From Psychrobacillus sp048572895 (GTDB lineage: Bacteria; Bacillota; Bacilli; Bacillales_A; Planococcaceae): a stretch of 64,000 nt of DNA. Shown here piece by piece: positions 28,254 to 37,602 of this stretch. Under the pieces are notes generated by a model. That model searched no databases and was not told the DNA's origin. It worked only from the letters and a program-made list of their open reading frames with translations. Every line of letters starts with the position of its first letter. Within the stretch, counting starts at the first letter, position 1. Location of the stretch: positions 496,001-560,000 of the forward strand of contig NZ_CP183878.1 of the NCBI RefSeq assembly GCF_048572895.1, given 5' to 3'. The translations under genes were made by a program, and so were the position numbers.

Positions 28254-31163
28254 ATGACTAACAAATCAAAAAAATATCGTAAGTTTTCAGCTGGTGTAGC
28301 TACGGCTACCCTAGTAGCAACAGCAATCGCACCAACTGCTTTAGCAGCTGAGGTAAAAACTGCTGCAACAGATTTTTCAGATGTAGCTCCAACGCATACA
28401 CACTACGCTGCAATTATGCAAGCTGTTGAACGTGGATTATTCGATGGTTATAAAGATGGTACTTTCAAACCTGAAAACTCTATTGACCGTAAAGGTGTAG
28501 TGAAATCTCTTGCGAAATACGTGATTTCTCAATCTGACTATAAAACTTTCGAAGAGTATATATCTGCTAATAAATTAGCAGATAAAGTAACACCGTTTAA
28601 GGATGTTCCAAAAACACATGGTGACAAAGAATTATATAACGCTTCTTTAATCGTTAAAGACTCTGGGATTTTCAGAGGCAGCAATAACAACTTAATGCCT
28701 GCAAACAATATTACTCGTCAACAAATGGCGCAAGTACTTGTGAACGGATTCGATTTAAAGGATCTTGCCGGAGCCGAGTCGAAAGTTACTGACAATGCTA
28801 AAGCACAAGACCAATATGTAAAATACATCAATATTTTATCTGAAAATGGTGTAACCGAAGTTTCTGCGTTCAATCCAACGGGAGACGTTAAACGTGGTCA
28901 AATGGCTTCATTCTTAAACCGTTCATATGATGTTGCTCATCCAGAAGTTGTGGATCCAACTCCGGAAGTGCTTTCCGTAAGTGCGGATAACTTAAAGCAA
29001 TTCTCTATTACGTTTAACACAAAAGTAGATAAAGCATCTGCTGAGGATATTGCTAATTATTCCTTAACTGATGTAACTTCTGGTGCCACTGCAGATTTAA
29101 CAAACGGTTCTGTAGAACTACAAGCAGATGGAAAAACTGTACTTGTATCACTTGGAACGGAAGCTCGTCAACAAGATGAAGTGAAAGTTACTGCAGAAGA
29201 CGTAGTAAATGAAAAAAATATGGCTATCAAAAAATTCGATGGAAATGTAACATTCTTTGATAGAGCTGCACCAACAGTTGAAAATCTTCGTACAGTTGGT
29301 CCACGTTCAGTAGAGATTAACTTCTCTGAACCTTTAAAAGTTGCTCCAACTGTTAAATTAGATAATGGTTCTATCTCAACAGCGGTTGCACTTGATCCTT
29401 CCAATCATACAAGAGCGGTAGTTGAATTGGGTGTTGCTCCTACAACAGGTGAACACTCACTTGACATAGAGGGTGGCCAAGACTACGCTGCATTTAAAGT
29501 AGCTAAAACTACTAAAGACTTTAACTATGCTGTAGATACAACCGTACCAACAGTTACAATTGACAAAGCAGCACCAGATCGAGTTACTTTTAAATTCTCT
29601 AAACCAGTTAAAGTTGCAAACGCTAGTAATGTTTCGTTCTATCATACTGTTAATAACAGTGCAAATTATGTAGGAAATGGTCTTACTCCTGTGAATCCAG
29701 TAAATGGTTTTGCTGATACTTTTACAGTGAAGTTTGCTACACCACTTCCAGAGGGCACTTCGAAGTTATTTTTAAACACAAAAGAAAATGCCTTTGAAGA
29801 TGCTTGGGGTAATGACGTTGCATCGACAGAATTATCAGCTAGCGTAGTTTCAGACAAAACTGCCCCTTCTGTTACAAAAGTAGATGCTTCAACTGACAAA
29901 AAATTTGTTATTACTTTCTCAGAAGAAGTTAATAAATCAACTGCAGAATTAGCAGCAAATTATGCTTTAACAGATTCTGCTGGTAAAGCTGTATCACTTA
30001 GTGGCGCTACTTTCGCTTACGACAATGCGAAAAAGACCGTAACCGTTACGTTGTCTACAAACTTAAAACCAGGGTCTTACGCATTAGTAGTTAAGAATGT
30101 AGAAGACTTATCCTATGAAAAAAATAAATTAACTTCACAAACTATAGACGTTGCAATCCCTGATTCAACAGCCTGGGATGTTAAAAGTGCAGTTAAAAGT
30201 GGAAATAATATCCGAGTTACATTTAGCGAAGCGATGAGCACAGAAGGGTTAACAACTCTTTCTAATTATAGTTTGCGTAATAATGACAAAATGGTTGATT
30301 ACCCGGCTGGTACTTCAATCGTCGTTATTAATAATTCAACCATCGAGATTCGCTTACCTGCGGGAAATACAGCTATCAATAATGTTAATGGAGTACGTGT
30401 TAGTGGTTCACTTAAAGATGCAGCAGGGAATGTATATAGCAACACGGATTTCATTTTAAAAACAGTATCGAATGATGCTTTAGATGACGTCTCTCTTATA
30501 AAAGATTCTGCTTTGACAGCTACTAATAAAACTGTTAAGTTCCAATTAAACCAAGAACTACAAGGCTCATTGAATCCATCCATGTTTACTGTATCTGATC
30601 CATCACCTGCTGGAACATTTACATTTGGTGGAGCTTCCTATGAAAATAACGATGGGAAAGCAACTGTTACTTTAACACTTGCAGCTAACGGTACCACATT
30701 TAGCTTTGCACCAAACCAACAATTAAAAGTTGTAGCTACAGCTGGTGCTTTAACTAATACATTTGGAACTCCAAATTCACCAATCACCATACCAGTGAAA
30801 GATGGGATTGCTCCAAGTGTGGAGAAAGGTAATGACGGGAAATTATTAATAAGTAACAATACAGCAACCGGTGATGTTTCTGATTTCACTATTGATTTTG
30901 ATGAAGGCCTATCAGCATCTACTGCTCTATGGGCTAGTGATTTAGTCATTACTGATGCGGCAGGTAACAGATTAAAAGCTGGGGATAATTATACAGTAAC
31001 CGCATCTGCGGACAACGATATCGCAACTGTAGCTTTAGTAAATAAATACGCTGACTACAAAGGTGCTTTATCTGTTGCTACTGTAGCAAATCCAGCATAT
31101 ATCCGCGACGTTGCGAGTAATACCGCTAACGCATTTGCTGCAACTACTGTAACTATCGAGTAG
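28254..31163 (+). CDS. S-layer protein with three N-terminal SLH domains (paralogue 3)
   Basis: A 969-residue secreted protein with a signal peptide ending ALAAE. The three SLH domains (residues 38-222; IDRKG, ITRQQ, VKRGQ) are clearly related to paralogues 1 and 2, but with more silent changes. The C-terminal two-thirds consists of Ig-like repeats (INFSEPL, FKFSKPV, ITFSEEV, VTFSEAM, IDFDEGL). GAGGAGG precedes the ATG by 8 bases. Unlike the other two, its upstream region has a 10-bp inverted repeat and no homologous TATACT promoter, so it may be regulated separately. Confidence 0.9.
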   Translation: MTNKSKKYRKFSAGVATATLVATAIAPTALAAEVKTAATDFSDVAPTHTHYAAIMQAVERGLFDGYKDGTFKPENSIDRKGVVKSLAKYVISQSDYKTFEEYISANKLADKVTPFKDVPKTHGDKELYNASLIVKDSGIFRGSNNNLMPANNITRQQMAQVLVNGFDLKDLAGAESKVTDNAKAQDQYVKYINILSENGVTEVSAFNPTGDVKRGQMASFLNRSYDVAHPEVVDPTPEVLSVSADNLKQFSITFNTKVDKASAEDIANYSLTDVTSGATADLTNGSVELQADGKTVLVSLGTEARQQDEVKVTAEDVVNEKNMAIKKFDGNVTFFDRAAPTVENLRTVGPRSVEINFSEPLKVAPTVKLDNGSISTAVALDPSNHTRAVVELGVAPTTGEHSLDIEGGQDYAAFKVAKTTKDFNYAVDTTVPTVTIDKAAPDRVTFKFSKPVKVANASNVSFYHTVNNSANYVGNGLTPVNPVNGFADTFTVKFATPLPEGTSKLFLNTKENAFEDAWGNDVASTELSASVVSDKTAPSVTKVDASTDKKFVITFSEEVNKSTAELAANYALTDSAGKAVSLSGATFAYDNAKKTVTVTLSTNLKPGSYALVVKNVEDLSYEKNKLTSQTIDVAIPDSTAWDVKSAVKSGNNIRVTFSEAMSTEGLTTLSNYSLRNNDKMVDYPAGTSIVVINNSTIEIRLPAGNTAINNVNGVRVSGSLKDAAGNVYSNTDFILKTVSNDALDDVSLIKDSALTATNKTVKFQLNQELQGSLNPSMFTVSDPSPAGTFTFGGASYENNDGKATVTLTLAANGTTFSFAPNQQLKVVATAGALTNTFGTPNSPITIPVKDGIAPSVEKGNDGKLLISNNTATGDVSDFTIDFDEGLSASTALWASDLVITDAAGNRLKAGDNYTVTASADNDIATVALVNKYADYKGALSVATVANPAYIRDVASNTANAFAATTVTIE

Positions 31164-31213
31164 TTTTTAAGAATTATATTTTGTAGAGTTGATTGATTAA
31201 ATCAATAATAGAA

Positions 31214-31253
31214 GGCCTTGTGGAAAGTGATTTCTGCAAGGCTATTCTTTTTG
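31214..31253 (+). terminator. Terminator of S-layer paralogue 3
   Basis: GCCTTG...CAAGGC plus GAAA/TTTC pairing, followed by TATTCTTTTT. A third copy of the S-layer terminator module. Confidence 0.8.
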
Positions 31254-31266
31254 TATTAATATTTCC

Positions 31267-31974
31267 TTATGATTTGCAACATTTAAATACACGATAGCCG
31301 ATCAAATCCTGATTATGAAGCATAAATTTGTTATGCTCCTCCCATAATTCATAGAGGTCCATATGAATGTTCTTCGATGGATTTATGTCATTAATTTCGC
31401 TTTCAATAAGCCCAGATGGAGTACTTATCATTTCAACTTGAGTTAATCCAGCTTGATGTAACCGCAATATCCATTCTTCTTTATCTAATATTTCATTGAT
31501 GCCGTATAGATTACATGCTTTTCTTTGCTTTTCTTCTGACAGATGTTGTTCAGCTGTCATTTCAACCATGATTAAATGCCCATCACTTTTTAAAACTCTA
31601 GAAAGCTCCTTTAACGACCTTGAAATATCAGTAAAAACTATAACAGACTCGGCTATTATTAAGTCGAAAGAATTATCGACAAAATCCAAGTTTTGTACGT
31701 CTCCTTCCATTACCTTGACTGGTGCCTCCATTTTTTTCAATCGTAGCTTAGCCTTTTCTACCATAATCGGGTGATTATCAATCGCTGTCACCTGACAATT
31801 AAATCTTTCAACTAAGAAAGCTGCAGTCTGTCCTGTTCCACAACCTATATCTAACACAGATTCATTTGGTTGAATATTTTCATTTTCCAATATAGATTTG
31901 GTTAGACTAAATCCACCAGGATGTGCACCACCAATTCCAAAATAAGCCAGTAAATCTAAATAAGTATTAGACAA
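31267..31974 (-). CDS. Class I SAM-dependent methyltransferase
   Basis: A 235-residue soluble enzyme of the Methyltransf_11/25 type. Motif I is VLDIGCGTGQTAAFL (near residue 40), the acidic motif II is VTAIDNHPIM, then VMEGDVQNLDF and the DLIIAESVIVF post-motif. The substrate is not evident. It stands alone, convergent with S-layer paralogue 3, with a GAGGGAAA-type SD at its start. Confidence 0.85.
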   Translation of the reverse strand: MSNTYLDLLAYFGIGGAHPGGFSLTKSILENENIQPNESVLDIGCGTGQTAAFLVERFNCQVTAIDNHPIMVEKAKLRLKKMEAPVKVMEGDVQNLDFVDNSFDLIIAESVIVFTDISRSLKELSRVLKSDGHLIMVEMTAEQHLSEEKQRKACNLYGINEILDKEEWILRLHQAGLTQVEMISTPSGLIESEINDINPSKNIHMDLYELWEEHNKFMLHNQDLIGYRVFKCCKS

Positions 31975-32300
31975 TGAATTTCCCTCCTATTATTAATATA
32001 ACTATAGTATGCTAATAGCGTTTTTCATGACTTCCTTTGGGTCCCCATAATTTAGTCCAGACATCTAAGTTTGTGTCTGTTTTTTTTATTTGTCTATTTT
32101 TGTTGTAAAAGCACTCATTTTAAAACTTTATAATTTTTACAATAATTTAGTAATCTACTAAAACTAAAACTATTGATAGAAAAGAATTGTCTTCAAAAAT
32201 AAACCACAAACTAAAGAAAAGCGTGGATTTTCGTTAGTTTTCCCTCTATTTTTGGGGCAAATCCATTTAATTTAGCTTTAATTTTTATAGGAATAAAGTA
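31975..32300. other. Intergenic region between methyltransferase and nucleotidase genes
   Basis: AT-rich, with no gene or strong hairpin seen. It holds the methyltransferase start signals at its left end and leads into the candidate Pho boxes. Confidence 0.5.
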
Positions 32301-32317
32301 TTAACAATCACTTAACA
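32301..32317 (+). promoter_or_regulatory. Candidate PhoP box before the SLH-5'-nucleotidase gene
   Basis: TTAACA at 32301-32306 and TTAACA at 32312-32317 are direct repeats with an 11-base period. This matches the TT(A/C/T)ACA repeats spaced by about 5 bases that bind PhoP in Bacillus. They lie 73-90 bases before the ATG. A weak -10 (GGTAACCT) follows about 20 bases downstream. Confidence 0.6.
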
Positions 32318-32389
32318 TTAAAAATAATTTTGGCATGGTAACCTTTACTTAGGGATTAATCTGATCCCATGACTAGAGGAGGTCAGTAA

Positions 32390-35300
32390 ATGAAAAAGCA
32401 TGCTAGTTCTTATCAAAGATTATTCGGAGCGACATTAGCTACGGTGGTGTTAACTGGAACGGTTACAACAGCTGTACCAGTAAATACACTAGCCGAAGAG
32501 GTGAAAGTTCCTTCATTTTCAGATGTAAAGAATATTGAACATTTCTATGAGAGTGTTAGAAGTTTGGCTTCTAGAGGAATTGTAAAAGGTTTTGGCGATG
32601 GTACTTTTAAACCTTATCAATCAGTAACTCGAGGACAAATGGCAAGTGTTTTAGCGAAAACACTTGGGATGAATATGGAAAATGTGAAAAACCCAGGATT
32701 CAAAGACGTGAAAGTGACAGATGAGTATTATGGACCAATTGCAGCACTTGTCGAAGCAGGGGTAATCGAGGGGTATAACGACAAAACGTTTAAGCCGGGC
32801 GAACCACTTACGCGTGCACAGATGTCCAAAATCATTAGTCTTGGTTTTAAACTAGATGAAGTAAAGCTTACAAATACTCCATTTACTGACGTGAAAACTG
32901 GAGATTGGTACGCAGATTATGTCCAAGCACTGATCGCAAATAATATTACAACAGGTACCACTCCAACTACATTTGCACCATACGCTCACGTTACTAGAGG
33001 ACAAATGGCATCGTTTATTGTTCGAAGTGAATCCCCTGTACAAAAAACGGCGAAATTGGTTGGCATAACAAATGAGTTAGTTGAGTTATCCACTGGAACA
33101 TATGCTTTGTCGGCAGATTTAAAGAAAATATTAAATGCTTCAAATTCGGCAGCTCTTTTAGGAGCGGCTTTGGAATATACAGTTAAAGACGGCGTAATCG
33201 TTGGAATTACTTCGATTGAACTTACAGCAAATGGCAATGAAACAAACAATATAGTACTAGATGGACAAGGCTCTAAATTTGCAGGGACGTTACGTGTTAA
33301 TGGTGACTATGTTTCATTGAAAAACTTAACGATTGCAAAAGATTTGGAAATAGGCAAAGAAGTAGAAAATAGTTTCAAAGCTTTTGACATCAAGGTTCTA
33401 GGGAAAACGAATCTTACTGATAAAAACTCTATAAGCAGAGGCAATAATGTACTTTCTGCAGCTGCTGTAGAAGCTAAAGAACCGAGTTTTGTTTTTACAG
33501 ACTCTAGCATCCAAACTGTAGAAGTGTCAAAGAGTAATAAAGTAATAATTGAAGTAAAAGGAAATTCAACAGCTCAAGGATTCACTCTTTTATCGAACGT
33601 CCATTTAAAAGCCGATAAAGGAATTACATTGCCAAAAGTGAACATCAAAAAAGGAGCGACGAATGTAACGCTTGATGCATCAGTGGACAATCTCTCAATA
33701 GACACGCCTAATGCATTGTCGATTGATGGAACAGCCAATATCAAAAATGTCACTGTCGTATCTAAGATTAATCTAAAGCTTCAAACAACCGGAAAAATCG
33801 ACAAAATGACTGTTGCGATTAAAGGTACTGCAATCACATTAGGTGCAGGAACAAAAGTCGATAGCTTTGATCTCCCAGAAGGAACAACGGCAAAAGATGC
33901 TATTGTAAATTTCGATCAAATCAATAGCGGCGGTACTTCTAATGGTGGAAATTCAAGTCCGAATCCAAGTCCGAATCCAAACCCAAATCCGGATCCAAAT
34001 CCACCAAATAACGGTGATGGGAAAACGTTTAACCTTTCTTTAATGCACGTAAATGATATACATGCTAATACGGACAAAGCACCAAGGCTTGTTACAGCAG
34101 TAAAAGAAGTACGCACAGTTAAACCGGATGCATTGTTATTAAATGCAGGGGATGTTTTCTCTGGCACATTATATTTCAATGAATTCCTAGGTCAAGCAGA
34201 CTTAGCATTTATGAATTTAATGGAAGTTGACGCAATGACATTTGGTAACCATGAGTTCGATCTTGGTTCATCAGCAGACGGTCACAAAGCATTAGTTGAT
34301 TTCATTGAAGCTGCAAATTTCCCATTTGTATCCGCAAACGTAGATTTTTCAAAAGATGAACTATTCAAAGGTTTGTTTAATACAAAAATTACTTCTACAC
34401 CTGAAGCAAAAAATATTTACACAGGAATTGTAAAAGAAATAAACGGTGAAAAAGTAGGTATATTTGGGCTTACAACTGCTGAAACAGCAGACATTTCAAG
34501 TCCAGGAAAGATTACATTCTCGAACTATATTGAAGATGCGAAAAAGATGGTTACAGAATTTGAAGAAATGGGAGTTAACAAAATCGTTGCACTTACACAT
34601 ATTGGATACGATGACAATCCAGCGGTAGATAACGATAGAGAACTTGCTGCAAACGTACCTGGAATTGACGTAATTGTTGGAGGACACAGCCATACACAAC
34701 TAGATAAACCAGTAGTTGTAAACGAAGACAAAAGCGGTAATACAAAAGCACCAACAATTATTGTACAAGCCTACCAATATTCAGATTTCTTAGGGACACT
34801 AGATGTTGAATTTGATAAAAACGGGGTAGTAATAGGGCAAGCAGGAAAGTTAATTGCAATCAACGAAACGCAAAAAGATGCAGCGGGTAAAGATAAAAAG
34901 GATGAAAACGGAAAAACATTATATGTAATTCCAGATGATCTCGAAGCAAAAGAAATGTTAAAAGAATATGCAGATAAAATTTCAGCAATAGAGAAAGAAA
35001 AAATTGGAGTAACGCTTGCAAATACACTAGAAAACCCTCGTACAAGCGGAGCTAATCCAGAACTACAACCAAGTGTACGTAAAAATGAAACAATTCTAGG
35101 GAACTTAATCACAGATGGCATGCTTGAAAAAGCAAAAGAATTCAACAGCAACGTTGTTATGGCTTTCCAAAACGGTGGGGGAATCCGCACTACAATTCCA
35201 GCTGGTAATGTGACAGTAGGACAAGTAATTGCAGTACTTCCATTTGGTAACACATTAGCAACAATGAACGTAACTGGCGCAGAATTAAGAGAGGCATTTG

Positions 35301-37510
35301 AACTAAGTGTTAGCGTGTATCCGCTTGAAAGTGGCGGTTTCTTACATGTATCCGGTGCGAAAGTAAAATTCGATTCTTCAAAACCAGCTGGACAACGTGT
35401 AGTATCAATTGCTTATAAAAATGGTGATGGCTCTTACACTGAAATCGAAGAAGCTAAGACATATACAGTAGCGACAAACGCATTCACTGCTAAAGGTGGA
35501 GACGGCTATAACGTTCTTAAAAAAGCGTATGAACAAGGTCGTGTTACAGATCTTGGTTTATCAGACTGGGAGAACTTAAGAGACCACTTAATATCTTTAA
35601 AAAATTCAATCCCAGCTGAAATCGAAGGTCGTATTGTAGACGTTGCAGGACAAGTTGTAGAACCAATTCCAGATCCAATCACAGGATTCTATAACACGAA
35701 CCCTGAAAAATTAGCAGTCTCTCAAATTGCTCGCTATGACAGCGGTAAAGGAGAAACGGGGACAGAGATTTTAGCATACGATGCGAATTTGAAAAAAGCT
35801 TTTGTAACAAATGGTGCAGTGAAAGGTTTTGATATTGTATCATTCGAAAATTTGAAATCTGGCACATTAACAGGAATTACAGAGACTAAAAGAGTTCTAT
35901 TATCAAGCTTTAACATTAATGGGGTAGCTGATATTACTAGTATTGCTTCCCATCCAACGAAAGATTTAATCGCAATTTCTGCTGTGAGTGATCCAAAAAC
36001 AGAACGAGGCTACATCATATTTGCAACGAAAGACGGAGAATTTTTGAAATCTGTCCAAGTTGGAGCATTACCAGACATGGTGACATTCACTCCAGATGGT
36101 AAAAAAGCAATTGTTGCAAATGAAGGTGAACCAGCTGATAATGCGGAAAAAAGTTCTGATTTAATTGATCCAGCAGGATCTATTTCGATCATTGATGTAG
36201 AAACTTATGATCATAAGGAACTACAATTTACTGAAGAAATGCTAGACGATAAGGTACGTATGTCTTATCAAGGTAAAGGCAAATCTTACTTGGCACAATT
36301 AGAACCTGAATATGTAACAGTGTCTGCCGACAGCCAAACAGCGTACGTTTCCCTACAAGAAAATAATGCAATCGCAACCGTAGATCTTAAAAATGGTGAA
36401 ATCCTACATGTTAAAGGACTTGGCGTGAAAGATTTTTCAAAACCTGGTAATGAACTAGATGCGCTCAAAGATGGAGCAGTAAAACTAGAGAAACAACCTA
36501 TACTTTCCTTCTATATGCCAGATGCAATTGAAACTTTCACGGTAGCTACAGGTGATACGACTCAAACGTACATCATCACACCTAACGAAGGTGATGCACG
36601 TGACTATGAAGGATTTAGTGAAGATAAAAAAGTAGAAAAAATAATTAAAGACGTTAAGTTGAATGCAGATAATTATGCCGGATATACACAAACTGAGCTA
36701 GATGCATTTGACTTAACGACACTAAAAGATTATAAAATTACAACGGAAGATGGGAAAAATGAAGCAGGAGTATACGAAGCGCTTTATGGATACGGCGGAC
36801 GTAGCTTCTCTATCTTTAATGCAGAAACAATGGAGCTAGCATTTGATAGCGGAAGTGATTTCGAATCTATCATTGCAAACGATCCAAGACTAAAACAATA
36901 CTTCAACGTAAGTAATGACAATGTAAAAGTAGATGATCGCAGTAATAGTAAAGGTCCAGAACCGGAATCGGTAGTAACTGGAGAAATGAATGGAAAGACT
37001 TACGCATTTATCGCTTTAGAACGGATCAGCGGTATTATGGTTTATGATCTTACTAACCCATCAAGTGCAGAGTTTGTGACATTCATTACAAGCCGTGACT
37101 TCTCTGGAGATGTCAAAGGAGATGTAGCTCCAGAAGGTTTAAGATTCATACCAGCTTCTGAAAGCCCGACAGGTAACGCATTACTTGCAGCAACACATGA
37201 AATGTCAGGAACAGTTGCAGTATATGAATTTGATGGCACTAGAGTTCCAGCAACACCAGTTTCTGCAGCTGATTTCTCTGGTACGGTCGAAGAACCAAAA
37301 GTTTATGAAGGTAACATAATTGTATCTGTTACAGAAGCAGAAAAACTAGAAAACGCGGTAATCATGGGAGATCTGATACTAACTGGTACCCCTCAAGAAA
37401 CGTTCTCTATGACAAACATTGAGGTTAAAGGAAATGCAGATTTTTCAGGACTTGATGGAGATGTATTTAACTTTGATGGTTTGACAGTAGCTGGAGAAAC
37501 AATTCTTTAA
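32390..37510 (+). CDS. SLH-anchored 5'-nucleotidase/metallophosphatase with choice-of-anchor I propeller
   Basis: A 1706-residue secreted multidomain protein. After the signal peptide (to about LAEE, residue 37) come three SLH domains (residues 40-205; VTRGQM, LTRAQM, VTRGQM), then a beta-helix-like stretch to about 520 and a Pro/Asn linker (PNPNPNPDPNPP). The metallophosphatase domain follows (NDIHAN at about 555, GDVFSG, GNHEFD), then the 5'-nucleotidase C-terminal domain (about 870-1065). A beta-propeller of the choice-of-anchor I type (about 1100-1625) and a short beta-helix tail complete it. It should release phosphate from extracellular nucleotides at the wall. The PhoP-like boxes and the nuclease gene downstream support phosphate scavenging. 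Confidence 0.9.
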   Translation: MKKHASSYQRLFGATLATVVLTGTVTTAVPVNTLAEEVKVPSFSDVKNIEHFYESVRSLASRGIVKGFGDGTFKPYQSVTRGQMASVLAKTLGMNMENVKNPGFKDVKVTDEYYGPIAALVEAGVIEGYNDKTFKPGEPLTRAQMSKIISLGFKLDEVKLTNTPFTDVKTGDWYADYVQALIANNITTGTTPTTFAPYAHVTRGQMASFIVRSESPVQKTAKLVGITNELVELSTGTYALSADLKKILNASNSAALLGAALEYTVKDGVIVGITSIELTANGNETNNIVLDGQGSKFAGTLRVNGDYVSLKNLTIAKDLEIGKEVENSFKAFDIKVLGKTNLTDKNSISRGNNVLSAAAVEAKEPSFVFTDSSIQTVEVSKSNKVIIEVKGNSTAQGFTLLSNVHLKADKGITLPKVNIKKGATNVTLDASVDNLSIDTPNALSIDGTANIKNVTVVSKINLKLQTTGKIDKMTVAIKGTAITLGAGTKVDSFDLPEGTTAKDAIVNFDQINSGGTSNGGNSSPNPSPNPNPNPDPNPPNNGDGKTFNLSLMHVNDIHANTDKAPRLVTAVKEVRTVKPDALLLNAGDVFSGTLYFNEFLGQADLAFMNLMEVDAMTFGNHEFDLGSSADGHKALVDFIEAANFPFVSANVDFSKDELFKGLFNTKITSTPEAKNIYTGIVKEINGEKVGIFGLTTAETADISSPGKITFSNYIEDAKKMVTEFEEMGVNKIVALTHIGYDDNPAVDNDRELAANVPGIDVIVGGHSHTQLDKPVVVNEDKSGNTKAPTIIVQAYQYSDFLGTLDVEFDKNGVVIGQAGKLIAINETQKDAAGKDKKDENGKTLYVIPDDLEAKEMLKEYADKISAIEKEKIGVTLANTLENPRTSGANPELQPSVRKNETILGNLITDGMLEKAKEFNSNVVMAFQNGGGIRTTIPAGNVTVGQVIAVLPFGNTLATMNVTGAELREAFELSVSVYPLESGGFLHVSGAKVKFDSSKPAGQRVVSIAYKNGDGSYTEIEEAKTYTVATNAFTAKGGDGYNVLKKAYEQGRVTDLGLSDWENLRDHLISLKNSIPAEIEGRIVDVAGQVVEPIPDPITGFYNTNPEKLAVSQIARYDSGKGETGTEILAYDANLKKAFVTNGAVKGFDIVSFENLKSGTLTGITETKRVLLSSFNINGVADITSIASHPTKDLIAISAVSDPKTERGYIIFATKDGEFLKSVQVGALPDMVTFTPDGKKAIVANEGEPADNAEKSSDLIDPAGSISIIDVETYDHKELQFTEEMLDDKVRMSYQGKGKSYLAQLEPEYVTVSADSQTAYVSLQENNAIATVDLKNGEILHVKGLGVKDFSKPGNELDALKDGAVKLEKQPILSFYMPDAIETFTVATGDTTQTYIITPNEGDARDYEGFSEDKKVEKIIKDVKLNADNYAGYTQTELDAFDLTTLKDYKITTEDGKNEAGVYEALYGYGGRSFSIFNAETMELAFDSGSDFESIIANDPRLKQYFNVSNDNVKVDDRSNSKGPEPESVVTGEMNGKTYAFIALERISGIMVYDLTNPSSAEFVTFITSRDFSGDVKGDVAPEGLRFIPASESPTGNALLAATHEMSGTVAVYEFDGTRVPATPVSAADFSGTVEEPKVYEGNIIVSVTEAEKLENAVIMGDLILTGTPQETFSMTNIEVKGNADFSGLDGDVFNFDGLTVAGETIL

Positions 37511-37520
37511 AATATTTAGT

Positions 37521-37560
37521 ACAAAGCCCTTCTTCCTAATGGTTTGAAGGCTTTGTATTT
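37521..37560 (+). terminator. Hairpin between nucleotidase and nuclease genes
   Basis: ACAAAGCC-C-TTC and GAAGGCTTTGT pair with one bulge, followed by a weak T/A tail. It may be a leaky terminator within a two-gene unit. Confidence 0.55.
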
Positions 37561-37602
37561 AAAATAATAAAAGTTAATAAAAAAACTCTAGGAGTGAATT
37601 GG

